Below, piece after piece: positions 9,231-18,425 of a DNA stretch of 36,061 nt. The notes under the pieces were generated by a model. That model was not told the DNA's origin. It ran no database searches and saw nothing but the letters and a program-made list of their open reading frames with translations. The DNA comes from Bacillota bacterium (GTDB lineage: Bacteria > Bacillota > Dethiobacteria > Dethiobacterales > Dethiobacteraceae): contig JAAZIQ010000077.1 in NCBI GenBank assembly GCA_012800795.1, positions 1-36,061 on the forward strand, in the 5' to 3' direction. Position numbers and translations under genes: made by a program. Every line of letters begins with the position of its first letter. Position 1 is the stretch's first letter.

Positions 9231-10685
9231 ATGGGCAAACAAGATAAAGAATTTGTTAAGGAAATAACACCGCGGAGCCAGGATTATTCGCAGTGGTATT
9301 TAGATGTCGTTCTTAAAGCACAGATGATGGATTATGCGCCGGTAAAAGGCTGCATGGTTATTCGGCCTTACGGTTATGCATTATGGGAAAACATGCAGCA
9401 GGGACTGGATAGGCGCATTAAAGATACCGGACACCAAAATGCTTATTTTCCTCTTTTTATCCCGGAGAGTTTATTGCAAAAAGAGGCAGACCATGTGGAA
9501 GGTTTTGCACCGGAAGTAGCCTGGGTGACGCACGGTGGCAATGAAAAATTGACAGAAAGATTAGTTGTCAGGCCCACTTCGGAAACCATTATTTGTGAAA
9601 TGTACAGCCGTTGGATTCAGTCTTACCGTGATTTGCCGGTATTAATTAACCAATGGTGTAATGTGGTGCGTTGGGAGAAAGTTACGCGTCCTTTTTTACG
9701 TACCACTGAATTTTTATGGCAGGAAGGGCATACTGCCCACCGCAATGAGGAAGAAGCGGAGGAAGAAACCAGAAAAATGCTGGAGGTTTACCGGGATTTT
9801 GTGGAAAATGATTTAGCGGTACCGGTAATATGTGGGCAAAAAACGGAAAAAGAAAAATTTGCAGGAGCACTGCGTACCTATTCAATAGAAGCATTAATGA
9901 GTGACGGTAAAGCACTGCAGGCCGGCACTTCTCACAATTTAGGCACACATTTTGCAAAAGTATTTGATATTACTTACCTTGACAGTGATGGTGAACTGAA
10001 ATATGTCTGGCAAACTTCTTGGGGAGTAACTACCCGCTTGATTGGTGCCATCATCATGGTGCACGGTGATGATCGTGGGCTGATGCTACCGCCTAAAGTA
10101 GCCCCGATACAAGCTATTTTAATCCCCATTACGCCGAAAAAAGCCCGCAAGCAAGTTCTGAGTAAAGCTGCAGAAATTTTTGCTGTCTTAAAGGAAAGCG
10201 GCCTCCGCATTGAAATGGATGATCGGGAAGAATATTCTCCCGGTTGGAAATTTAATGAATGGGAAATGAAAGGCGTGCCGCTCCGTATAGAACTGGGGCC
10301 GCGCGATTTGGAAGCGGGACAGGCTGTGCTGGTGCGTCGAGATAACGGTGAAAAAGAAACCGTTGCCCTCTCAGAATTGACACAATATATACCTGTGCTG
10401 TTGGAAAAGATTCAAACCAATATGTATCAGAAAGCAAAGCAATTCATGGAAGAAAATACTCATCGTACCGATGATTATCAGGAATTCAAGCAAATTATGG
10501 AAGAAAAACGCGGTTTTCTAGTTGCCGGCTGGTGCGGTTGTGTTGAGTGCGAAAATGCCGTTAAGGAAGAGACAAAGGCTACCATTCGTAACATTCCGTT
10601 TCATTTGCAGCAGGAAGATCCTGGGCGCTGTATTTATTGTGGACAAGATGGTAAGCATCTTGTTATTTTTGCTCGCGCCTATTAG
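9231..10685 (+). CDS. proS: Prolyl-tRNA synthetase, archaeal/eukaryotic-type (short form)
   Basis: Class II synthetase charging tRNA-Pro, 484 residues. It is the short form without the editing insertion found in the long bacterial type. RPYGYALWENM early and RPTSETIICEMYSRW (motif 2 region, about 112-126) are present. The anticodon-binding domain begins near 285 (PIQAILIPITPKKARKQ). The C-terminal domain has a Cys cluster (C435, C437, C440, C467, C470) like the zinc site of archaeal-type ProRS, and ends in a Tyr as is usual for this type. GAAGGAGGAG precedes the ATG. It probably shares a transcript with the next gene. Confidence 0.95.
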   Translation: MGKQDKEFVKEITPRSQDYSQWYLDVVLKAQMMDYAPVKGCMVIRPYGYALWENMQQGLDRRIKDTGHQNAYFPLFIPESLLQKEADHVEGFAPEVAWVTHGGNEKLTERLVVRPTSETIICEMYSRWIQSYRDLPVLINQWCNVVRWEKVTRPFLRTTEFLWQEGHTAHRNEEEAEEETRKMLEVYRDFVENDLAVPVICGQKTEKEKFAGALRTYSIEALMSDGKALQAGTSHNLGTHFAKVFDITYLDSDGELKYVWQTSWGVTTRLIGAIIMVHGDDRGLMLPPKVAPIQAILIPITPKKARKQVLSKAAEIFAVLKESGLRIEMDDREEYSPGWKFNEWEMKGVPLRIELGPRDLEAGQAVLVRRDNGEKETVALSELTQYIPVLLEKIQTNMYQKAKQFMEENTHRTDDYQEFKQIMEEKRGFLVAGWCGCVECENAVKEETKATIRNIPFHLQQEDPGRCIYCGQDGKHLVIFARAY

Positions 10686-10734
10686 GTGCCGGTCTAAAAT
10701 GCGGTAGGTAAGATTGCAATTTAGAGGTGAAATA

Positions 10735-11322
10735 ATGACAAGGAAGGAAAAGAAAAAGCAATTGCGCCAAGCAGTTTTACAGCAACGAGATTTGCTTACT
10801 GCAGCAGAGATAGAGGCGCATAGTGAAAGTATTAAGGAAAAATTATTTTCCCTGCCGGAATATCAGGCGGCGCAGACTATTATGTTTTTTTTAAATTTCG
10901 GCAAAGAAGTTATGACATTAAAAATGTTGCCCCAGGCATTAAAGCAGGGAAAGAGGGTTGTTGTGCCTAAAACGGTCCCCAAAGAGAAGCGCATGATCTT
11001 ATCGGAAATTTACGATATAGAAAAGGATCTTGCCCCCGGTTTATGGCAGATTCCGGAACCTAAAGAAGATTCTTTACGTCCGGTAGCCCCTCAGGAGATA
11101 GATTTTGTGGTGGTGCCGGGAGTAGCTTTTGATTTATCTGGAAATCGCCTTGGTTATGGAGGCGGTTATTATGATCGTTTTTTCCCACAGCTCCGTCCCG
11201 GTGTGCCTCTGGTGGCTTTAACTTTTGAGCTGCAGCTTGTTGAACAAGTTCCCGTTGATTCATGGGATCGTCAAGTTGACCTTATTATTACTGAAAAGCG
11301 GATAATAGATTGCAGAAAATAA
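10735..11322 (+). CDS. 5-formyltetrahydrofolate cyclo-ligase
   Basis: Converts 5-formyl-THF to 5,10-methenyl-THF using ATP, returning stored folate to the one-carbon pool. A basic N-terminus (TRKEKKKQLRQAVL) is followed by the nucleotide and folate motif GYGGGYYDRF near residues 140-149, the family signature. The ATG at 10735 follows AGAGGTGA; a TTG at 10714 would add seven residues but lacks a ribosome site. The product is 195 residues, usual for the family (YgfA/YqgN). It follows proS by 49 bases with no terminator between. Its position before formate dehydrogenase fits one-carbon metabolism, though a terminator intervenes. Confidence 0.92.
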   Translation: MTRKEKKKQLRQAVLQQRDLLTAAEIEAHSESIKEKLFSLPEYQAAQTIMFFLNFGKEVMTLKMLPQALKQGKRVVVPKTVPKEKRMILSEIYDIEKDLAPGLWQIPEPKEDSLRPVAPQEIDFVVVPGVAFDLSGNRLGYGGGYYDRFFPQLRPGVPLVALTFELQLVEQVPVDSWDRQVDLIITEKRIIDCRK

Positions 11323-11417
11323 GAAAAAGGCCCAAACATGAAAGCCGCTGCACTGTAAAAGATTGGTCATTGAAAGCATTGAAGGGATACAGTACAATAA
11401 ATATGAGCTTATAAAAA

Positions 11418-11459
11418 TATTTCCCCTGGGAAGCTTTTATGCGAACCGGGGAATTTTTT
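11418..11459 (+). terminator. Terminator-like hairpin upstream of the formate dehydrogenase genes
   Basis: TTCCCC (11421-11426) pairs with GGGGAA (11448-11453), followed by six T. GG/CC pairs can extend the stem inward past one bulged base. It ends the cyclo-ligase transcript or, lying about 90 bases before the next start, could act as an attenuator. The 95 bases before it (11323-11417) show an ACTGTA/TACAGT pairing and a tandem CATTGAA, but no riboswitch class I recognise. Confidence 0.6.
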
Positions 11460-11549
11460 GCGTTCTTTGCAGGAATAAAGGGAACTATAGAGAATCTTAC
11501 TTGAATTGGTATTATTTTTTTTGATATCAAGAAAAGGGGGTATAGGACA

Positions 11550-12041
11550 TTGACGGAGGCACAGAAATGTTATGCAGAAGATCCTTTTGATTATGGGCCC
11601 GTTGATGAGATTTTAGAACGTTTTCGCGGCGAAAAAGGTACTACTATTCCAATCTTACAGGCTATTCAGGAGGTTTATGGGTACCTGCCTCGTCAAGCTT
11701 TGGAATATGCGGCAAAAAAATTAAAAACGCCTTTAAGCCGTATTTATGGCGTTGCTACTTTTTATGCCCAATTTCATCTGCAGCCTCGCGGAGAAAATAT
11801 TATCCGTGTATGCCAGGGCACAGCATGTCATGTGCGCGGGGGAGCTAAAATTATGGATGCATTGAAAGATCAATTGGGCATTGGCGTCGGGGAAACAACT
11901 GAAGACAGGAAGTTTACTTTGGAATCAGTTGCCTGTATCGGCGCCTGTGGATTGGCACCCGTTATTATGATTAATAACGATACTTTTGGACGCCTGACAC
12001 CGGAAAAAATTAAAGAAATTCTTAAAAATTATCAAGATTAA
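11550..12041 (+). CDS. NuoE-like [2Fe-2S] subunit of NAD(P)-linked formate dehydrogenase
   Basis: A 163-residue thioredoxin-fold ferredoxin of the NuoE/HydC family. The four cluster ligands are Cys88, Cys93 (CQGTAC), Cys129 and Cys133 (CIGAC). The N-terminal helical region (TIPILQAIQEVYGYLP) is standard. It would pass electrons between the flavin subunit and the rest of the complex in the cytoplasm. The start is TTG at 11550 after AAAAGGGGG; no in-frame ATG lies nearby. The next gene begins 37 bases downstream. In other bacteria this module also serves [FeFe]-hydrogenases, but the third gene here is a formate dehydrogenase. Confidence 0.92.
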   Translation: MTEAQKCYAEDPFDYGPVDEILERFRGEKGTTIPILQAIQEVYGYLPRQALEYAAKKLKTPLSRIYGVATFYAQFHLQPRGENIIRVCQGTACHVRGGAKIMDALKDQLGIGVGETTEDRKFTLESVACIGACGLAPVIMINNDTFGRLTPEKIKEILKNYQD

Positions 12042-12078
12042 GCTTCCGCCATTATTGAGGAGAAGGAGGATTGCAGCT

Positions 12079-13851
12079 ATGGAGGCTCAGACTTATAGGG
12101 TCAGAGTTGGTCTGGCAACTTGCGGTATTGCTGCCGGTGCCAGCAAAACTTATGATAAATTGCTGCCACTACTGGCAGAACATGGGATTGTACCAGAAAG
12201 AACCGGCTGTATGGGCATGTGTTTTAGTGAACCGCTGGTGGAAGTTATTTCTCCGGCAGGTGAAACATTCCTGTATGGCAATGTAACAGAAGATAAAGCT
12301 GAAATTATTGTGGAACAGCATATTGTCGGTGGTAAGCCCGTCGAGGATTTACTTGTGTTGTCTAATGTTAAAGAAACCGAAAACAGTCATTTTATGGCAA
12401 AGCAGGAGCGTATTCTGCTTAGCCATATGGGGGTTATTGATCCTGAAAGCATTGAAAGCTATTTGGCCTATGATGGTTATAAAGCGCTTGCTAAGGCAAT
12501 GCAAATGAGCTCGGAAGATGTCATTAAGGAAGTGCAAAAATCCGGGCTGAGGGGACGTGGCGGTGCCGGATTCCCCACAGGGATGAAATGGAATTTCGCT
12601 TACCAAGCTAAAGGTGATAAAAAGTATGTCGTCTGCAATGCTGACGAAGGTGATCCCGGGGCCTTTATGGACCGCAGTGTTTTAGAGGGCAATCCGCATG
12701 CTGTAATTGAAGGCATGACCATCGCCGCCTATGCCATCGGTGCAGATGAAGGTTATATTTACGTCCGTGCCGAATATCCGCTGGCAATTAAAAGGCTTCG
12801 CAAAGCCATTAAGGAAGCCAATGAACATGGCTATTTAGGGAATAAAATTCTTGGTACAGATTTTTGTTTTCAGTTGAAAATTAAGGAAGGTGCCGGTGCT
12901 TTTGTGTGCGGTGAAGAAACAGCTCTTTTAGCTTCAATTGAAGGTGAAAGAGGCATACCGCGTCCACGGCCACCATTTCCGGCAACTTCCGGTTTGTGGG
13001 GTAAGCCTACCCTTCTCAATAACGTGGAAACCTATGCCAATGTACCGGCTATTTTCCGTCTCGGTGCTGAGCAATATAGCAAAGTTGGGACTGAACGCAG
13101 TAAAGGCACTAAGGTGTTTGCCTTAACCGGCAAAATCAAAAAGACCGGTTTAGCAGAAGTACCCATGGGTATTACCATGCGGGAAATTATTTATGACGTT
13201 GGTGGAGGCGTTCAGGATGATAAAGAATTTAAAGCCGTACAAATTGGCGGTCCGTCTGGTGGCTGCTTGCCGGCAGAACTTTTGGACTTACCCGTAGACT
13301 ATGATTCCCTTACAGCAGCAGGAGCAATGATGGGCTCCGGCGGTCTCGTGGTTATGGATGAGACCACCTGTATGGTTGATGTGGCTAAATTCTTCTTAAC
13401 TTTTACACAAAGTGAATCTTGTGGTAAATGTACGCCTTGCCGTGAAGGGACTAAACGCATGTTGGAAATTTTAGAGCGTATAACCGAAGGTAATGGGCAG
13501 CCCGGCGACATTGAAACACTCGAAGAATTGGGTGAGGCAATTAGAGACAGTGCACTTTGCGGTTTAGGTCAAACTGCACCTAATCCGGTGCTAAGTACAC
13601 TGCGCTATTTCCGACATGAATACGAAGAGCATATTAATGAAGGCAAATGCCGCGCCGGTGTTTGCACCAACCTGATAACTTATTATATTATTCCGGAGAA
13701 ATGTACAGGCTGTACGCTGTGCGCCAGAAATTGCCCGGTTAATGCCATTTCCGGAGAGCGTAAACAACCACATGTTATTGACCCTTCTGTCTGCATTAAA
13801 TGTGGTGTCTGTATGGAAAAATGTAATTTTGATGCAATTATATTGAAATAG
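12079..13851 (+). CDS. NuoF-like flavin/NAD(P)-binding subunit of formate dehydrogenase
   Basis: This 590-residue diaphorase subunit should bind FMN and NAD(P)(H). Domains in order: a thioredoxin-like N-domain (about 1-85) with Cys15, Cys44 and Cys48; the NuoF core with GLRGRGGAGFPTGMKW (156-171) for FMN and the NAD region CNADEGDPGAF (186-196); a [4Fe-4S] site at C448, C451, C454 and C494; and two C-terminal [4Fe-4S] ferredoxin motifs (C542/545/548/552 and C572/575/578/582). The N-domain shows only three of the four Cys expected for a [2Fe-2S] cluster. AGAAGGAGG supports ATG 12079; a TTG at 12055 lies before that site. The architecture equals HydB and the flavin subunits of bifurcating enzymes. 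Confidence 0.93.
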   Translation: MEAQTYRVRVGLATCGIAAGASKTYDKLLPLLAEHGIVPERTGCMGMCFSEPLVEVISPAGETFLYGNVTEDKAEIIVEQHIVGGKPVEDLLVLSNVKETENSHFMAKQERILLSHMGVIDPESIESYLAYDGYKALAKAMQMSSEDVIKEVQKSGLRGRGGAGFPTGMKWNFAYQAKGDKKYVVCNADEGDPGAFMDRSVLEGNPHAVIEGMTIAAYAIGADEGYIYVRAEYPLAIKRLRKAIKEANEHGYLGNKILGTDFCFQLKIKEGAGAFVCGEETALLASIEGERGIPRPRPPFPATSGLWGKPTLLNNVETYANVPAIFRLGAEQYSKVGTERSKGTKVFALTGKIKKTGLAEVPMGITMREIIYDVGGGVQDDKEFKAVQIGGPSGGCLPAELLDLPVDYDSLTAAGAMMGSGGLVVMDETTCMVDVAKFFLTFTQSESCGKCTPCREGTKRMLEILERITEGNGQPGDIETLEELGEAIRDSALCGLGQTAPNPVLSTLRYFRHEYEEHINEGKCRAGVCTNLITYYIIPEKCTGCTLCARNCPVNAISGERKQPHVIDPSVCIKCGVCMEKCNFDAIILK

Positions 13852-13866
13852 TGAAGGAGGGATAGC

Positions 13867-16545
13867 ATGAGCAAGGTAAACATTACTATTAATGGTCAAG
13901 CACTGCAGGTTGACGCCGGCATGACCATTTTGGAAGCAGCACAGGCCGCTGGAATTGATATTCCCACATTCTGTCATGATCCGGAATTAACCCGAGCCGG
14001 TGCTTGCCGCATTTGCGTGGTTGAAGTGGCCGGTGCGCGGAATTTGCCTGCTTCCTGTACTACTCCCGTAGCTGAGGGAATGGTGATTGAGACAGAGTCG
14101 GAGCGCGTGCAAAAAGCGCGTAGAAGCATTTTGGAATTAATCTGGGCAGACCACCCCCATGATTGTTTAACTTGCGAAAAAACAGGTTCCTGTAAACTGC
14201 AGGATTACAGCTATCGTTATAATGTTAAAGAAAGTCCTTATAAAGGTGAGGCTAGGGATATCCCATTGGATGATACTAATCCATTTTTCTTCCGTGACCT
14301 CAATAAATGTATTCTTTGCGGTAAATGCATACGCAAATGCCATGAGATTAACGGTGCCGGTGCCATTGATTTTATGTACCGGGGCTTTGGCACTAAAGTT
14401 ACTACCGCATTTGATGATCCCATCGAAGAATCTTCATGTGTATTTTGCGGCATGTGTGTGGATATTTGCCCCGTTGGCGCTTTAATACCTAAGCAGGGAT
14501 TGCAACAAGGTCGTTCTTGGGAAGTGGATAAAGTACTGACTACTTGCCCATACTGTGGTTGTGGCTGTACTTTCTATCTCCATGTACGCAACGATAAAAT
14601 TGTTGGTGTAACACCGAATTTTGACGGCCCGATGAAAGGTCATCTGTGCGCCAAAGGGCGCTTTGGCTGGGATTTTGTAGACAGCCCGGATCGTTTACAA
14701 ACGCCTCTGATTAAAAAAGACGGGGAATTTGTTGAGGCCAGCTGGGAAGAAGCCTTAGACCTTATTGCCGCTAAATTAAAGGAGGTGAGGGCACAATACG
14801 GCGCAGATGCCATTGCCGGGTTATCTTCAGCACGGATAACCAACGAAGAAAACTATCTCTTCCAGAAGTTACTGCGCAGTTTAGGCACTAATAACGTCGA
14901 TCATTGTGCCCGTTTGTGACACGCTCCCACTGTGGCCGGTCTGGCCACTGCATTTGGTAGCGGTGCAATGACAAATACTATTGATGATATTGAAAAGACC
15001 GAGGTCATCTTTGTAATTGGCTCCAACACTACGGAGAACCATCCGGTAATTGGTTACCGTATTAAACAAGCGGTGAAAAAAGGTGCCAAATTAATTGTTG
15101 CTGACCCGCGCTATATTGAGTTATGCGACTATGCAGATGTGCATCTGCAAATTAAACCAGGTACAAATGTTGCTTTGTTAAACGCCATGGCCCATGTTAT
15201 TATCAAAGAGGGCTTGGCAGATGAAGAATTCATTAGGGAAAGAACGGAAAACTATGCGGCATTAAGAGTAACTGCCAGAGATTATACTCCCGAATATGCT
15301 GCTGAAATTACCGGTGTTCCGGCTGAGGATATTGTAAGGGCCGCTCGCCTTTACGGTGCAGCAGAGGCAGCCATGATTTTCTACACCATGGGTATTACTC
15401 AGCATACTACCGGTACTGACAACGTCTTGGCTGTTGCTAACTTAGCACTGCTGACGGGCAATGTTGGCAAGCCCGGTAGCGGTGTGAACCCCCTGCGAGG
15501 ACAGAATAATGTGCAGGGTGCCTGTGATATGGGAGCCCTTCCCGATGTTTTCACTGGTTACCAGCCTGTAACTGATGAGTCTGTGCGGGCTAAATTTGCC
15601 AAAGCTTGGGGCGTTGAACTTTCCGGAAAAGTCGGCCTAACCGTAACGGATATGTTTACGGCTGCCGGTGCTAAAAAAATCCGGGCCATGTATATTGTCG
15701 GTGAAAATCCCTATCTTTCTGATCCTGATTCAGCTCATGTCCGCCAGTGTATGGATACTTTAGATTTCCTGGTGGTACAGGATATTTTCATGACAGAAAC
15801 GGCTCAATATGCCGATGTGGTTTTGCCGGCCGTTACTTGGGCCGAAAAAGAAGGCACATTTGTGAATACTGAGCGCCGTGTGCAAAAAGTAAATCAGGCA
15901 TTGCGGCCGCGTGGCAATGCTAAGGCTGATTGGCAGATTTTTGTTGAGCTTGCCAATAAGCTGGATTTTGACTGGAATTACACTTGTGCCGAAGATATTT
16001 TTAAAGAAATTACAGCGCTGACTCCAAGCTATGCCGGCATCACTTACGACCGTTTGGGTGCAAATGGTATTCAATGGCCTTGCCCCGGCGCAGATCATCC
16101 CGGCACGCCAATCCTGCATGTTGGAAAGTTCAGTAAAGGTTTTGGGCATTTTAGTGCTGTGGAGCACCAGGATTCTGCAGAACTTCCCGATGCAGATTAT
16201 CCCTTTATTTTAACAACAGGCCGTATTCTGCATCATTACCATACCGGTACAATGACACGCCGCAGTAAGCCTCTGCGCTTTGTACAAGATGAGGAATTTA
16301 TGCAGATTAACCCCCTTGATGCTAAAGCTTTAGGTGTGACGGAATGCGATATTGTGAAAGTAAGTTCCCGCCGCGGTTCAGTAAAGACGCGTCTGAAGAT
16401 TACCGATAGTGTACCTCCAGGAGTAGTCTTTATGACATTCCACTTTAAAGAAACAGCCGCCAACCTGCTTACTAATCCACAGACATGCCCAACGGCAAAA
16501 ATTCCTGAACTAAAAGCCTGCGCTGTCAACATTGAAAAAATATAA
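13867..16545 (+). CDS. fdhA: Formate dehydrogenase catalytic subunit, selenocysteine-containing
   Basis: Interconverts formate and CO2 at a Mo/W-bis-pterin centre. The frame runs 892 residues if the TGA at 14917-14919 is read as Sec351; context NNVDHCARL-Sec-HAP matches the active site of Sec-type FdhF enzymes. The N-terminus is NuoG-like: [2Fe-2S] at C36/47/50/64; His-Cys3 [4Fe-4S] at H96/C100/C103/C109; two ferredoxin clusters at C148/151/154/158 and C191/194/197/201; then the catalytic-domain [4Fe-4S] at C227/230/234/261. A C-terminal molybdopterin dinucleotide domain follows (about 770-890). Start ATG follows GAAGGAGGG, 15 bases after the flavin subunit. This is the electron-rich, NAD(P)-linked cytoplasmic type known from acetogens. 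Bifurcation with ferredoxin is possible but not shown. Confidence 0.95.
14917..14952 (+). promoter_or_regulatory. SECIS element for selenocysteine insertion at UGA 14917
   Basis: Directly after the UGA, GTGGCC (14932-14937) pairs with GGCCAC (14943-14948) around the loop GGTCT. The Escherichia coli fdhF SECIS has the same GGUCU loop motif. The loop GGU here starts 21 bases after the U of UGA, which as I recall the fdhF sequence is the same spacing. This is what SelB needs to recode the stop. Confidence 0.9.
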
Positions 16546-16556
16546 TTGCAAGGAAT

Positions 16557-16585
16557 AAGCGGGTGCTTGAGGCACCCGCTTTTAT
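16557..16585 (+). terminator. Rho-independent terminator between fdhA and fdhD
   Basis: AAGCGGGTGC (16557-16566) pairs perfectly with GCACCCGCTT (16572-16581) over a five-base loop, followed by TTAT. The T-run is short, so read-through into fdhD is plausible. Confidence 0.8.
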
Positions 16586-16600
16586 CCTAAGGAGGAGAAA

Positions 16601-17383
16601 ATGGATCAGCGGACGGAAATAAAGCAGATAGTGAGTGTAAAAGCCGGAAAAGCTCTTATGGTAGAGGATCCGGTTATCCGTGAAGTACCCTTAACTATTT
16701 ATCTTAACGGTCGGGAATTTGTTACTTTGCTATACACGCCGGAGATGCCGGAAATGCTGGCAATCGGCTTTTTGCGTTCAGAGGGTTTAATCAAGGATGC
16801 TGCCGATATTATCTCTTTGCGCTTTGATGAAGAACAGAGCTTTATTTTCGTAGAAACCAAAGGCGGAGATTTAGTGGAAAAATTGTATGGCAAAAGAACC
16901 ATTACCAGCGGTTGCGGTAAGGGGACAGTTTTTTACAGCGTCCTCGATGCCTTAAAGAGTAATCCTGTACAGTCTGATTTTTCCCTGACTTCAGAACAGG
17001 TGATGCAGTTAATGAAAAAACTGCAGGAAAAGGCGATTTTATTTAAACAAACAGGAGGAATTCATAGCGCCGCCTTATGTTCAGATGAGGATATTCTCTA
17101 TTTTTGCGAAGACATTGGCCGCCATAATGCTGTAGATAAACTGGTTGGTATGTGTCTAAAGGACAAAATAGAAATTACAGACAAAGTACTGGCAACCAGC
17201 GGGCGCGTATCATCGGAAATCCTCGTTAAAACAGCAAAATTGGGCATTCCTGTCCTCATTTCTCGAGCTGCACCAACAACGCTAAGCATAGAACTGGCAG
17301 AAAAGCTAGGGATAACGCTGGTAGGCTTTGTTCGCGGCAGGCGGTTTAATATTTATGCAAATCATGAACGTATAATCTTATAA
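16601..17383 (+). CDS. fdhD: Formate dehydrogenase accessory sulfurtransferase FdhD
   Basis: FdhD delivers sulfur from a cysteine desulfurase to the molybdenum cofactor of formate dehydrogenase, which is needed for activity. This 260-residue copy has the family landmarks: EMLAIGFLRSEGLI (51-64), the sulfur-carrying loop TSGCGKG (102-108), and a C-terminal GRHNAVDKLVG and TSGRVSSE region. The loop has a single Cys (Cys105) where E. coli FdhD has a CxxC pair; from memory such single-Cys loops are not rare in Clostridia. The ATG follows AAGGAGGAG. It lies just after the fdhA terminator, so expression may depend on read-through or a promoter I cannot pick out. Confidence 0.94.
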   Translation: MDQRTEIKQIVSVKAGKALMVEDPVIREVPLTIYLNGREFVTLLYTPEMPEMLAIGFLRSEGLIKDAADIISLRFDEEQSFIFVETKGGDLVEKLYGKRTITSGCGKGTVFYSVLDALKSNPVQSDFSLTSEQVMQLMKKLQEKAILFKQTGGIHSAALCSDEDILYFCEDIGRHNAVDKLVGMCLKDKIEITDKVLATSGRVSSEILVKTAKLGIPVLISRAAPTTLSIELAEKLGITLVGFVRGRRFNIYANHERIIL

Positions 17384-17402
17384 TATCAGGGGGAAGAGAG
17401 TA

Positions 17403-18425
17403 TTGAAAACAATAGACTTACGCAGCGATACCGTTACAAAGCCGTCACAGAAAATGCGTGAAGCTATGATGAACGCTGAAGTGGGAGATGATGTTTACGG
17501 TGAAGACCCGACAGTAAATTTGTTGGAGGAAAGAGCAGCAGAAATAGTTGGTAAAGAAGCGGCCCTTTTTGTGCCAACAGGCAGCATGGGCAACCAACTT
17601 GCCATTATGACTCATTGTGAACGAGGCGTAGAGGTAATTTGTGATTCATTGGCTCATGTCTACCATTATGAAATGGCTGCCGCTGCCATGTTTTCCGGTA
17701 TACAGCTACATCCGGTTGATAATCTTCATAATGATCTTGGTATTTCCAACTTAAGAGAGCATATTCGCGACCCGCAAAGTTTTTTCCCCAAAACGAGACT
17801 TATTTGCCTGGAGAATACCCTTAATCGTGCCGGCGGCACTGTGATGCGGCCTGAACAAATGGAGGCTGTCTATGGTTTGGCACAGGAATACAGTTTAAGA
17901 GTGCATTTGGACGGAGCGCGGATTTTTAATGCCGCCTTGTATTTACAGTGCGATGTAAAAGATTTAACGGTTTATGCCGATTCAGTCATGTTTTGTTTGT
18001 CAAAAGGGCTTGGTGCACCGGTCGGCTCAATTTTAGCCGGATCAAAAGATTTCATTGTCCAGGCACGCCGTTATCGCAAAGCCATGGGGGGCGGTATGCG
18101 GCAGGCAGGTGTTTTAGCGGCAGCCGGTCTAGTAGCTTTAGACAATACTGCTCTTTTAAGCCATGATCATGAAAAAGCACGCTATTTTGCCGCAGAGCTG
18201 TCAGAGCTTCCTGGATTAAAAATAGATTTGGATACAGTACAGACTAATATGGTAATGGTGGAGACGGAAAAAATGACGGCCTGGGAATTTGTTGAAAAAC
18301 TAGCTGCAGAGGGAGTTTTGGTCGGCACAGCCGGTACATATACCGTTCGTTTTGTAACACACTTAGATGTAAGTATGGAGGATATACAAAGAGCGGTGGA
18401 AATAATAAGAAAGGTTGTGTCATAG
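17403..18425 (+). CDS. ltaE: Low-specificity L-threonine aldolase
   Basis: PLP enzyme splitting L-threonine or L-allo-threonine to glycine and acetaldehyde. The 340 residues begin with the family signature IDLRSDTVTKP (4-14), continue with VGDDVYGEDPTV (27-38), HLDGARIFNA (168-177), and Lys201 in FCLSKGLGAPVGS as Schiff-base lysine. The start is TTG at 17403, preceded by GGGGGAAGAGAG; no better start fits the conserved N-terminus. It lies 19 bases after fdhD, so the two may be cotranscribed. Glycine from this reaction could feed one-carbon metabolism (inference). Confidence 0.93.
   Translation: MKTIDLRSDTVTKPSQKMREAMMNAEVGDDVYGEDPTVNLLEERAAEIVGKEAALFVPTGSMGNQLAIMTHCERGVEVICDSLAHVYHYEMAAAAMFSGIQLHPVDNLHNDLGISNLREHIRDPQSFFPKTRLICLENTLNRAGGTVMRPEQMEAVYGLAQEYSLRVHLDGARIFNAALYLQCDVKDLTVYADSVMFCLSKGLGAPVGSILAGSKDFIVQARRYRKAMGGGMRQAGVLAAAGLVALDNTALLSHDHEKARYFAAELSELPGLKIDLDTVQTNMVMVETEKMTAWEFVEKLAAEGVLVGTAGTYTVRFVTHLDVSMEDIQRAVEIIRKVVS

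Noticed and set aside
14917-14919. Stop codon splitting the formate dehydrogenase into two genes, or a pseudogene
   Set aside because: The same frame continues to 16545, the residues around the TGA match the Sec site, and a SECIS hairpin follows.
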